Shown here: positions 9,980 through 20,113 of the stretch, piece after piece
How positions within the stretch are numbered: the first letter of the stretch is position 1
How the letters are laid out: the number at the start of each line of letters is the position of its first letter
Source of the DNA: Chrysemys picta bellii
Lineage: Eukaryota > Chordata > Testudines > Emydidae
Length of the DNA: 64,000 nt
Assembly (NCBI RefSeq): GCF_011386835.1
Contig: NC_088796.1
Span: forward strand, 65,671,468-65,735,467
Reading direction: 5' to 3'
The notes under the pieces: model-generated
Seen by the model: the letters and a program-made list of their open reading frames with translations, nothing else
The model's database searches: none
Told to the model about the DNA's origin: nothing
Position numbers and translations under genes: made by a program

Positions 9980-12480
9980 GGTCTACAATTTTTGAGAAGT
10001 CGTCTGCTTCAGAGATAAACTGTGCTATTTATTATGTATTTTGATGTGCTGAATTCAAATATGACAATTAAAACAACTGATTGGCTACTGTTTCTAAGAT
10101 ATTTAAGTTTTTACATTTTATGTTGATGTATATTGTGTAGATAGTAGAGTTTTAATCATAAATTGTAAACCTAGGTCTTTTCATGTGTTTATGGTTGCTT
10201 TACATGATAATATTTCACCTGCCCTGTTTATGTAACACTTTAAAAATCAGCAAAAGGGTTATATAAATAAAATTTATTATGAAACAAAAGGCAAAAAACT
10301 ATTCTGTACATAGTTTAGTCCTATTCAGTGTCTACTCGGCACTTCTTGGCTCGTCTCTTGTATTCATTAAATGGAGCATCTCTTGTCACTGTCCAGCAAT
10401 AGTCTGCAAGCATTGATGGGCTCCATTTGCCCTGATAGCGTTTCTCCATTGTTGCAATGTCCTGGTGAAATCGCTCGCCATGCTCGTCGCTCACTGCTCC
10501 GCAGTTCGGTGGCAAAAAATCTAGATGAGAGTGCAAAAAATGTATCTTTAGTGACATGTTGCAACCAAGGCTTTTGTATGCCTTGAGGAGGTTTTCCACC
10601 AACAACCTGTAGTTGTCTGCCTTGTTGTTTCCAAAAAAATTTATTGCCACTAACTGGAAGGCTTTCCATGCCGTCTTTTCCTTGCCACGCAGGGCATGGT
10701 CAAATGCATCATCTCGAAGAAGTTCACAAATCTGAGGACCAACAAAGACACCTTCCTTTATCTTAGCTTCACTTAACCTTGGAAATTTTCCACGGAGGTA
10801 CTTGAAAGCTGCTTGTGTTTTGTCAATGGCCTTGGCAAAGTTCTTCATCAGACCCAGCTTGATATGTAAGGGTGGCAACAAAATCTTCCTTGATTCAACA
10901 AGTGGTGGATGCTGAACACTTTTCCTCCCAGACTCCAATGACTATCAGAGTGGGCAATCTTTCTTGATGTAGTGGGAATCTCTTGCACGACTATCCCATT
11001 TGCAGAGAAAACAGCAGTACTTTGTGTATCCAGTCTGCAGACCAAGCAAGAGAGCAACAACCTTCAAATCGCCACAAAGCTGCCACTGATGTTGGTCATA
11101 GTTTATGCACCTCAAAAGTTGTTTCATGTTGTCAGAGGTTTCCTTCATATGGACTGCATGATCAACTGGAATTGATGGCAAAATATTGCCATTATGTAGT
11201 AAAACAGCTTTAAGACTCGTCTTCAATGAATCAATGAACAGTCTCCACTCATCTGGATCGTGAAGATGTTGAGGGCTGCCATCACACCATCGATGTTGTT
11301 GCAGGCTACAAGATCACCTTCCATGAAGAAGAATGGGACAAGATCCTTTTGACGGTCACGGAACATGGAAACCCTAACATCACCTGCCAGGAGATTCCAC
11401 TGCTGTAGTCTGGAGCCCAACAGCTCTGCCTTACTCTTGAGTAGTTCCAAATCCCTGACAAGATCATTCAGTTCACTTTGTGTTATGAGGTGTGGTTCAG
11501 AGGAGGAGGATGGGAGAAAATGTGGGTCCTGTGACATTGATGGTTCAGGACCAGAAGTTTCATCCTCTTCCTCTTCCTCGTCTGACTCAAGTGAGAATGA
11601 TTCTGGTGCATCAGGAACCGGCAGTCCTTCTCCGTGGGGTACTGGGCGTATAGCTGATGGAATGTTTGGATAATGCACAGTCCACTTTTTCTTCTTTGAC
11701 ACCCCTTTCCCAACTGGAGGCACCATGCAGAAATAACAATTGCTGGTATGATCTGTTGGCTCTCTCCAAATCATTGGCACTGCAAAAGGCATAGATTTCC
11801 TTTTCCTGTTCAACCACTGGCGAAGATTTGTTGCACAAGTGTTGCAGCATATGTGTGGGGCCCACCTCTTGTCCTGATCTCCAATTTTGCAGCCAAAATA
11901 AAGGTGATAGGCTTTCTTAACCATAGTGGTTATACTGCGCTTTTGGGATGCAAAAGTCACTTCACCACAAACAGAGCAGAAGTTATCTGCACTGTTCACA
12001 CAAGTACGAGGCATCTCTGCTCACTTTGGCTAAACAGAAATGTGTCCCTTTGCAAAATCAAACACTGACAAATAAGAGAGCACGACACAGTATGATTTCT
12101 AGAGCTGATATAGGGCAATTTTTTCAGCAGAGTGATGTAAGCTTCATTATGATTGCATCATCCATGACTTCTAGGAATAACATGATGCAATTCATATCAT
12201 GTATGACACAATACCAGCTTCAGATTGCATCATTCATTGTTTTGCCTAAAAAGCAAGTACTGTCCAAACCCAGTCATAGACTTATTCATAGATCCAGTCA
12301 AAGATGTATTTTAGTCATTTCTGGTTTAAATTGAGATCCCTTCCCTTTATAACTCACTTATCCTCCGCCATTCCCAAGTCAAGGGTCGTATATACTGATC
12401 CAATAGCATATCTTGAAAACTAGAGCCAATCAACAATTTTAAGCATCACTTTCGTTCTCAGTGACCCAGAATTAGTAAAG
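9980..12480 (-). mobile_element. DNA transposon with broken transposase-like gene
   Basis: About 2.5 kb. Left and right subterminal sequences are inverted copies: 10070-10105 (contains ctgattggctactg) matches the reverse complement of 12407-12441 (contains ttgattggctctag) at roughly three quarters of positions. Between them lies one minus-strand gene in pieces (10321-12014), with non-coding flanks of about 250-400 bp on each side. Exact ends and target duplication were not fixed, so the superfamily is left open. Inverted ends plus a single gene point to a cut-and-paste element and not a retrotransposon. Confidence 0.7.
10321..12014 (-). pseudogene. Transposase-like protein, frameshifted and with tandem stops
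   Basis: Reading starts at an ATG (12012-12014). The N-terminal part (263 codons) has cysteine pairs typical of zinc binding: FCSVCGE near residue 12, ICCNTCA near 56 and NCYFCM near 93. An acidic, Ser-rich linker (a Glu run near residue 145) follows. Near 11255-11263 a one-base shift is needed to continue in the frame of 10945-11226, which holds the motif GDLKVVALLLGLQ and more Cys. The same frame then meets two adjacent stops, TGA and TAG (10942-10947), and resumes through 10321 with conserved-looking blocks such as LKIHFLHSHLDFLPPN and SDEHGERFHQD. I recognise this protein type as recurring in vertebrate and invertebrate genomes as a transposon product, but I cannot name its superfamily. 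Here it is dead. Confidence 0.75.
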
Positions 12481-15235
12481 TTTGACTACATTTATTTCAG
12501 AAGCATTTTGGTTGTAGAGCAATGATATTAAAAGGCCATATTTTTAAAATACCTTATTTGATTCCCCCCCCCCCCCCAACAGTTCCGGGGTGGGGGGGAG
12601 AGACGGACTAAAAGCCACCCTGGAATGAGATGTAGCATATGAAATTTTAAGGGGACAGATTGGGGGGGGGGCATGTTAAAGGAGGGTTAAAATCTGGCTT
12701 ACAATGGGAAGCTCATTTCAGACCTAATTGGCTACTGCTGTTCTATAATCTAAGCATTTATCCTGGGCCCATCACTGTGCTAGCAGAGTGCTTGTCTCAG
12801 TGCTGCAGAATTAGATCCTAGAATCACTGCATGAATCCTATTTGTTTTCTTTCTTAAATTGTGAAGCATTTGGGGAAATCTGCAAAATATTATTGGACAT
12901 TGGAAAACCAATCTTCAAAGTAAGGCACAGGCATAGTTATAAAATACACATTTAATTCTCCGCGGTTATTGGGAGATAATGCAGCTGTCCTCCCAGAGTA
13001 CAAAGTTAGTAGTCACCTCTGGTTGCCATGGCTTCCTGCAGAAATAATAGCCTCTGGTCATTTTGAATACTATCATTATTTCTTGTCTGATGAAATTCAA
13101 ATGTTTGCTGGGTAAGGCTAGTGACTGCAAATAGGTTGGGACAGTTGTCATAATTATAATAAAAGCTTAATGAAACTTCTTAACTATCTCACATGTCCAG
13201 GTGGATTGGGGATGTATTTTAATACCTATTGTTGCTGTAGTAACCTCACCCCATGCTGTTGGCTTCTGCAGAAACAATATGTCACTGTGACATGCCCTTT
13301 GGCAATTTTATGTTTCTCTCAAAATGAGAGAGTGCCTACCAATGAATCTCTGGGGCTTCTCAAAGAGAAATATGGGTAATTATCCAAAGTGATTCTCATT
13401 TCTCATGAAATACCTTTTAAGTGGCAGCATTTCTCTCTCTCACACACACACACACAAACACAAAACCTATGTTTAGCATTTGGTAATGTTTCTATTTAAA
13501 CACATATGTGTGCATGTACACACACCTTCTTTACAGTTTAGCAAAACAGTGACATTTTTAAAGAGGCATCTTATAGGCTGATAATGTGTATTCAAGGTAG
13601 TAAGTCCATTCTTTGTGGAAATTGTTCCAGAAACCTGTCTCCTTGCTCAACTGATCTTCTACCATTAACTGTCCACAATAATATATATATATATATAGTT
13701 AAATTAGATATTTAAATTTAAAAAATGGAACCTGACAAAGTGTGTGCCAAGCCTAAACAATAGGAATTAGATGATTCAATGTAATATCTCTTCTTCCTTA
13801 CTTTGGGATTACTCATGTGTTTAAAGATAAGTAAATGCTTAAGTACTTTACTGACTTAGGGACTTCATTTTGTTATTGTCTAAATTAGAGCCAAAATCTG
13901 CAAAGCCCCTTCAAATCCTTTCACTTCAGTGGGAGTTGAGGCCATTCTGCACATTGTGGTATTGGGGTCCTTTAGCATCCAATCCAATCAATGCATGTGA
14001 ACACACATTCTGGGGGAGGGAGAGAATATATCAATTGACAGTCATTGACCACCTTGTGTATTTTTCCTCTGCAAGGCATTCAGATACCATGGTATAAGAT
14101 TCTAGGACAACGAGAATAGAAAAAAGGCTCTGACCTGTTTCCTATCAGTTCATCTTGTTATATGGCAACAGAATAATAAAATATATGCTCAGTAGTCTCA
14201 GTCTAACCTTCATAACGAAAAAGGTTCTTCTATAATATTTTCTTTGCATGAATAGGCATGGAGTCAAAAAGGTCAATCAAACACAGACATTTCAGACAAA
14301 CAAATTAATCCAGAATAAATCATAAACGCAGTTGGCAGTGCAAAAAAATCAAATAAATCCCATGTCAGAAAGAGCCTAAAAAGCTGCTCCATTCCCATGA
14401 CACAGCGCCTATCTAAGATCCTATTTATGCAACAGTTACTCCCACTGAATAGCACTTTATGTAAGCAGTTCCATTGACTTCATGAGGTCACTTATGCAAT
14501 TGTACTTTACCACGCATTGACATCAGAGGGATTACTTGTGTGAGAGAGTGCAACTAAGGAAGGTTGAGTAATGCATACAGAATTGGACCATATACTGGTA
14601 GTTTGAGCTACTCACCCTGTCAGTTCTAGGTAAATTGAACTAAAATGATACAATGATGGCGTCTATACCTGTAGTTGATGTGTCGCTCTGCTGTTGACTC
14701 CATTGTGATAAAAATCAGCAAACACATATTTTAATATTTGGGCTAATAGATAGGACTCAGATCTGCTTCCTGTGTGTATTCAAAGAAGGTACCAGTTTTA
14801 AGACTACAATTACAATTTAAGTTGCTAATAATAAGAATAATGCATCTGACAAACTAAGGGTTCCCAAAAATTCTCATAATGTGGAATACAAGTTAACAGA
14901 GAGACTGTCTTGTGGATACGTTCCTCTTGTATGAGCAATCAAACAACGTCCCTGAGGCAAGTAAAGCCTCTGCTCAGTGTAACATTAATATTAAGAAAGT
15001 ATTTAATGTATTTTAGCTGACTTTTAAAAAATGTGGCAGGTAGAAACAAGTAGATAAAGCCAGCACCATGTCACAAGTCAGCTTTCCACAAACCACCAGC
15101 AAATGCTCCTCAGATTAATGTTGGTCTATGGACCAAAATTTAGAGCCACCGCAGTAGATTTTAAATGTTACTGTGTAAAATTGACACTTTTTTACCCTAT
15201 GTATATAATCCTTGTGTAAATTTAGAATAGTATCT
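12481..15235. other. No recognisable gene; homopolymers and microsatellites
   Basis: Holds a C-run near 12566-12579 followed by G-rich text, a G-run near 12662-12670, a CT/CA dinucleotide tract near 13433-13458 and an AT tract at about 13680-13697. No exon signature is seen. A possible copy of the dispersed repeat built on 'ccattgacttcatgag' lies near 14458-14530. Confidence 0.5.
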
Positions 15236-15240
15236 GATGG

Positions 15241-16142
15241 TGTTAAGGCTGGATCCCCACTTTGAACTTTAGGGTACAAATGTAGGGGCCTGCATGAAAA
15301 CTTCAAAGTTTAACTACCAGCTTAGCTCTGGTTCCACTGCCACCATTTCAATGGATTTCATTTCTGGGAAGCCTTGAAAAACCTTCACCAATTCCCTGGT
15401 GAATACAGATCCAAACCCCTTGGATCTAAAACAAGGAGAAATTAACCATTCCCCCTCCTTCCTCCCACCAACTCCTGGTGAATACAGTTCCAACCCCCCT
15501 GGGATCTACAACAGGGAGAAATTAACCATCCCCCCTCCTTCCTCCCACCAACTCCTGGTGAATCAAGATCCAAACCCCTTGGATCTTAAAACAAGGAAAA
15601 ATCAATCAGGTTCTAAAAAGAAAGCTTTTAATTAAAGAAAAAGGTAAAAATCATCTCTGTAAAATCAGTATGGAAATAACCTTACAGGGTAATCAAACTT
15701 AAAGAGCTCAGAGGACTCCCCTCTAGTCTTAGGTTCAAAGTACAGCAAACAAAGATAAACACTCTAGTAAAAGGTACATTTACAAGTTGAGAAAAACAAA
15801 GGAAAACTAACACGCCTTGCCTGGCTATTTACTTACAAGTTTGAAATAGGAGAGACTTGTTTAGAAAGATGTGGAGAACCTGGATTGATGTCTGGTCCCT
15901 CTCAGTCCCGAGAGCGAACACTCTCCCAAACAAAGAACACAAACAAAAGCCTTCCCCCCCCCCCCCCCCCCAAGATTTGAAAGTATCTTGTCCCCTTATT
16001 GGTCCTTTAGGTCAGATGCCAGCCAGGTTACCTGAGCTTCTTAACCCTTTACAGGGAAAAGGATTTTGGAGTCTCTGGCCAGGAGGGATTTTATAGTACT
16101 GTACACAGGACAGCTGTTACCCTTCCCTTTATAGTTATGACA
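15241..16142 (-). repeat. 3' LTR of the Gmr1-like element
   Basis: About 902 bp, TGT...ACA on the window plus strand. It contains an internal near-tandem duplication of about 75 bp around ggtgaatacag and caactcctggtgaat (15395-15570). A long C-run sits near 15953-15972. It differs from the 5' LTR mainly by keeping G where that LTR has A. Plus-strand frames in it (15399-15635, 15857-16096) are repeat shadows, not genes. Confidence 0.9.
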
Positions 16143-16153
16143 CGCCCCCCAAA
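16143..16153 (-). other. Polypurine tract
   Basis: On the minus strand the sequence immediately before the 3' LTR is tttggggggcg, followed by the LTR's TGTCATAAC. A G-rich run here is the expected primer for sense-strand DNA synthesis in LTR elements. Confidence 0.7.
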
Positions 16154-16303
16154 TCACAGATAGTGTTGGATGTTCGGTTCCACACTGGCTGTGATTTCTT
16201 CCTGGAGTTCTAGGAGAAAACAGAGTTAATAAGACACATGTACCTTTAGACATACTACTGATTATATAAAAACTAACCATATGTTTTATTCCAAGAACAA
16301 TTG

Positions 16304-16777
16304 TTAACCAGTTAACTTTGGGAAACTTTTCCGGGAGAGTGCATCAGCCACTTTGTTAGAAGCTGTCGAAATGTGTTGTATTTTAAAATCAAAATCTTGG
16401 AGAGCTAAACTTCACCGAAGAAGTTTTTTGTTATTTCCCTTGGCGGTATGAAGCCACTGTAGCGCAGCATGGTCTGTTTGTAGTTGGAAACGCCGTCCCC
16501 AAACATATGGGCGTAGCTTTTCCAGCGCGTACACAATGGCATAGCATTCCTTTTTGCTGATTGACCAATGGCTTTCCCTCTTAGACAGTTTCTTACTGAG
16601 AAACACGACAGGACGGAATTTTTGATCCGGTCCTTCCTGCATTAAAACTGCTCCCACGCCTCGCTCGGACGCATTTGTGGTTACTTGGAACGGTTTGTCA
16701 AAGTCTGGGGCCCTTAGCACAGGGTCAGACATGAGTGTTGCCTTAACCTGGTTAAAGGCTTTTTGACACTCATCAGT
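16304..16777 (-). pseudogene. RNase H domain of the Gmr1-like pol, catalytic Asp lost and stop inside
   Basis: The frame continues from RT past the stop TGA at 16778-16780. The RNase H domain follows: the first acidic position reads Asn within VTTNASERGVGAVL, where family members carry Asp. Glu is present in KKECYAIVYALEKL, and the next Asp is in LQTDHAALQWLH. A second in-frame TGA interrupts at 16412-16414, after which the same frame still reads a C-terminal portion with ADALSR and ends at a TAA near 16304. Both stops stand where the family usually has Trp (TGG), so each is explained by one G-to-A change. The domain would be inactive. Confidence 0.85.
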
Positions 16778-17983
16778 TCACTGAACTGCATTTGGCTGTT
16801 TCTTTCTGGTTAGGTCTGTCAGCGGGGCGGCGATTTGGCTGTAGTGGGGTACAAATTGCCTATAATATTCAGCCAAGCCTAAGAAGGATTGGACCTGTTT
16901 TTTAGACTTTGGAACCGACCACTTTTGGATAGCATTCACTTTGGCCTGTAGGGGATTTATAGTTCCTTGACCCACCTGGTGCCCCAGGTAAGTTACTCTG
17001 TTTTGGCCTATTTGACACTTTTTAGCCTTAACAGTTAGTCCTGCCTGCTGGATGCGCTCGAAAACTTTTTCCAGGTGCTCCAGGTGCTCTGCCCATGAAT
17101 CAGAAAAAATGGCCACATCATCGAGGTAGGCAACTGCAGATTCTCCCAATCCCGCTAGGAGACCATCTACAAGTTTTTGGAAGGTGGCGGGTGCATTTTG
17201 CAACCCAAAAGGGAGTACATTGAATTTATACACCCCTGCCTGGGTGACGAAGGCTGACCTTTCCTTAGCGGGTTCATCCAGTGGTACTTGCCAGTACCCC
17301 TTGGTTAAGTCCAAAGTAGAGATGAATTGGGCATGTCCCAATTTCTCCAATAGCTCATCTGTGCATGGCATTGGATAGTTGTCAGGACGAGTTACAGCAT
17401 TTAGCTTATGGTAGTCCACGCAAAAGCGTATTTTCCCATCTGGTTTGGGAACTAGAACCACTGGAGATGCCCATGCACTCTTAGAGGGGTGGATTATACC
17501 CATCAGAAGCATGTCCTGGATCTCCCTTTGTATAGCAGTTTTGGCATGAGGTGACTCCCGGTAGGGTGGGGTTCTAATAGGGTGAGCATTACCTGTGTCA
17601 ATGGAGTGGTATGCCCATTCGGTCCATCCTGGAGTGGCTGAGAAAATTGGTGCAAAGCTTGTGCACAGCTCCTTGATCTGCTGTCGCTGCAGACGTCCAA
17701 GGGTCGTGGAGAGGTTCACCTCTTCCACGCCACCATCCTTTTTTCCTTCGTAGTAGACACCTTCAGGCCACTCCGCGTTATCTGTTTCCTGGGCTGTAAA
17801 CTGGCAAACGTTTAATTCTCTGGAATAAAAGGGCTTAAGAGAATTAACATGGTATACCTTAGGCTTTATGTTGGAGGTGGGGGAGGCTATGAGATAGTTA
17901 ACAGCTCCTAGGCGCTCCTGGACCGTGAATGGTTCTTCCCACGACGCTTCCATTTTATGGGCCTGGAGCGCCTTTAAGACCAT
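16778..17983 (-). pseudogene. Integrase C-terminus joined to reverse transcriptase
   Basis: 401 codons in one frame. Residues 1-55 are the end of an integrase (YHVNSLKPF near residue 44, a GPY/F-type tail). A linker follows, then the RT domain from about residue 120: an entry block near VVLVPKPDGKIRFCVDYHKL (176-195), the first catalytic Asp in STLDLTKGYW (225) and the YLDD box at 286-289, all intact. The C-terminal thumb region includes TYLGHQV and QSFLGLAEYYRQF. Integrase and RT in a single frame, in this order, prove the integrase-first arrangement physically. The frame ends at the TGA at 16778-16780. The start shown is not a true start: a one-base loss in an A-run near 18058-18063 separates it from the preceding integrase frame. 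Confidence 0.9.
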
Positions 17984-17994
17984 GACTTGGTCTC

Positions 17995-19281
17995 CTACTT
18001 TGAAGGACCGTTCTCTGGAATGTTTATCATACCAGGCCTTTGCTTTTTCTGAGCATTTTTTAGGTTTTCTTTAGCAAGGGCTAAAGAGTGTCGGAGGGTG
18101 CTTTGTAGGTTGCTTACAAAGTCTAGAATGTTAGTTCCTGGAGAAGGCGTAAACCCCTCCCATTGCTGCTTCACCAACTGTAATGACCCCTTAACCTCGT
18201 GGCCATACACAAGTTCAAATGGTGAAAACCCTAAACTGGGATGTGGTACAGCCCTGTAGGCAAAAAGCAACTGCTGCAACACTAGGTCCCAATCATTGGA
18301 GTGTTTATTTACAAATTTACGTATCATGGCCCCCAAAGTTCCATTAAACCTCTCCACCAGGCCATTGGTTTCATGGTGGTAAGGGGTGGCAACCAAGTGA
18401 TTCACCCCATGAGCTTCCCACAGGTTTTCCATGGTCCCTGCCAGGAAATTAGTTCCCGAATCTGTAAGGATGTCGGAGGGCCAACCTACCCTGGAAAAAA
18501 TGTCTGTTAATGCCTGGCACACACTTTTAGCCCTGGTGTTACTTAAGGGTACTGCTTCCGGCCATCGGGTAACAAAATTCATGAAAGTCAGTACGTACTG
18601 CTTTCCTCTGGGTGTCTTCTTTGGGAAAGGACCCAGAATATCCACAGCTACGCGCTGAAATGGGACCTCAATTATGGGTAGTGGCTGGAGAGGGGCTTTA
18701 ACCTGGTCTTGGGGCTTTCCCACTCATTGGCACACCTCACAAGACCGGACATATTTAGCAACGTCCTTGCCCATTCCCTCCCAGTGGAAGGACTTCCCCA
18801 ACCGGTCCTTGGTTCTGTTCACCCCAGAATGGCCACTGGGATGATCATGGGCTAAGCTCAAGAGCTTTACCCGATACTTAGTGGGAACTACCAACTGTCT
18901 TTGAGGATGCCAGTCTTCCTGGTGCCCACCAGAAAGAGTCTCCTTGTATAAAAGTCCTTGTTCTACAACAAACCGGGATCGGTTCGAAGAGCTGAGAGGC
19001 GGTGGGGTGCTCCGCGCCGCTGCCCAAGCTTTCTGAAGGCTGTCATCTGCTTCCTGCTCGGCCTGGAACTGTTCCCTTGATGCTGGAGACCTCAGTTCCT
19101 CCTTGGACTGTGGACTGGGGCTTGGTCCCTCTGGAAGCGATGCAGGTGCTGGGGCTGTTTCCATTGACTGTGAACCGCTGTCCGCTGGTGCACTATGTGG
19201 TATCTCAGGCTCTGGCTGAGCCTCTTGGGTAGGGTTATCTGCTGCTTCCGCCAGGTCAGGCTCGCTGGTGCCCTCTGGCAT
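17995..19281 (-). pseudogene. Integrase: H2C2 zinc finger and DDE core, stop between them
   Basis: The upstream frame (18724-19281, 185 codons) is a Pro/Glu/Ser-rich linker ending in an H2C2 finger: His in LAHDHPSGHSG and Cys in SCEVCQ. It stops at TGA (18724-18726), a CGA-to-TGA change at a CpG by inference. The same frame then continues as the integrase core (17995-18723, 242 codons): Asp28 in VAVDILGPF, Asp88 in ILTDSGTNF and Glu124 in NGLVERFNG, with 35 residues between the last two, the classic D,D-35-E spacing. It would insert element DNA into the nucleus. Downstream, an indel in a short A-run shifts the frame before the integrase tail, which is found in the next entry. Confidence 0.9.
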
Positions 19282-19769
19282 TGGAGTTTAGACGGGTTTG
19301 CAAGCGCTGGACTCAGTGCTGGCAATGGTTCTGGTGCTTGTTGCATTGCCAGTTCCGGTTCTGGGACTGGTTTTGGCTGGGTCTCTGGGATTGGATCCAC
19401 TACGGCTGTTGCAGTCGTTGGCAGGGGATCCAGTTCCACCACCTTTGTCTGGGTCTCTGGTAACACAGACAGGGCCCTGGTGGACGGCTTAGGAACAGGG
19501 ATGGGGGTGAAAGCTTGCTTAGCCTTTGCTAGTTCCAGTTCATGTTTCCTTTCTTTTTCTCTCTCCTCCATCTCTTTTTCTTTTAGCTCCATCTCTCTCT
19601 TTTGGGCCTCCTCTTTGGCTTTTTCTTCTCTTTTTTTTAGCTCCATCTCTCTCTTGTGGGCCCCCTCTTTGGCTTTTTCTTCTTTGTCTCTCAGCTCTAT
19701 CTCTTTTTTTTTTAGCTTCATAGCTCTTTTGTGGGCCTCCTCTTTGGCTTTTTCTTCTTTTGTAGTCAT
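19092..19769 (-). pseudogene. Gag-like N-terminal coiled-coil and Pro/Glu-rich linker
   Basis: Starts at ATG (19767-19769). Residues 1-85 are almost only Lys, Glu, Met, Ala and Arg, with repeated units of about 19-27 residues built around EEKAKEEAHKREMELK, a strong coiled-coil. Residues 90-170 are Pro/Glu/Val/Thr-rich (PIPETQPKPVPEPELAMQQ). No capsid fold, major homology region, CCHC zinc knuckle or DTG/DSG protease motif follows. Instead the text passes by a -1 frame change near 19270-19285 into the integrase linker. I infer an internal deletion that joined the gag start to pol, or a non-autonomous derivative. The minus-strand repeats also create the long but meaningless plus-strand frame at 19195-19866. 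Confidence 0.75.
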
Positions 19770-20095
19770 TTTCCTGTTTTCTTGTGCTGGGTCACCCCCT
19801 CTGCAGTTGACTGAAACTGGGAAGCTCTCAGCTCTGGCTGCTGCTGAGTTAACAGAGACTTTCTAACTAGCTACTCCCGAGGATGTAAAAAGAAAAAAAA
19901 CCAATTCAGCTTGTAAATTCCCTTTACCTTTGTTTGCCCATTTGAACTCCTCTCTTAACAAAGGACTTGTTAAAAAAACTTAACACCTCTGCCTTCAGGC
20001 AAGGAGAGATAAGATATGCATCTATCTACCTCCAGCTCAGCTTTCCAAGCAGCTAGAAGGAAAAAAAAATCTCACTGGCTTTTGGGTTTAAAATG

Positions 20096-20113
20096 ATCCC
20101 ACCGCTGCCACCA
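20096..20113 (-). other. Primer binding site matching tRNA-Leu
   Basis: The plus strand reads atcccaccgctgccacca directly against the TG of the right LTR. This equals the 3' end, with CCA, of a vertebrate tRNA-Leu of the UAG/AAG type, over 18 bases. The sense (minus) strand therefore starts tggtggcagcggtgg immediately after the 5' LTR. This fixes the right LTR as 5' and the primer as tRNA-Leu. The tRNA match is from memory of vertebrate tRNA-Leu sequences. Confidence 0.85.

Noticed and set aside
11365..11673. Plus-strand frame with a poly-Ser run
   Set aside because: Antisense of the acidic Glu/Asp/Ser linker of the transposase-like gene.
15399..15635. Pro-rich plus frames repeated at 20272-20508
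   Set aside because: They lie in the two LTRs on the antisense strand and reflect an internal LTR duplication.
19268..19285. Programmed -1 frameshift between the gag-like and pol frames
   Set aside because: A -1 change is needed near tctaaactcc, but this is not a standard X XXY YYZ slippery site, and the region may be a deletion junction.
19195..19866. 223-codon plus-strand open frame, longest on that strand here
   Set aside because: It is the antisense of the Lys/Glu coiled-coil and Pro-rich linker; the Ser/Phe/Leu repeats mirror that repetition. No independent signature.
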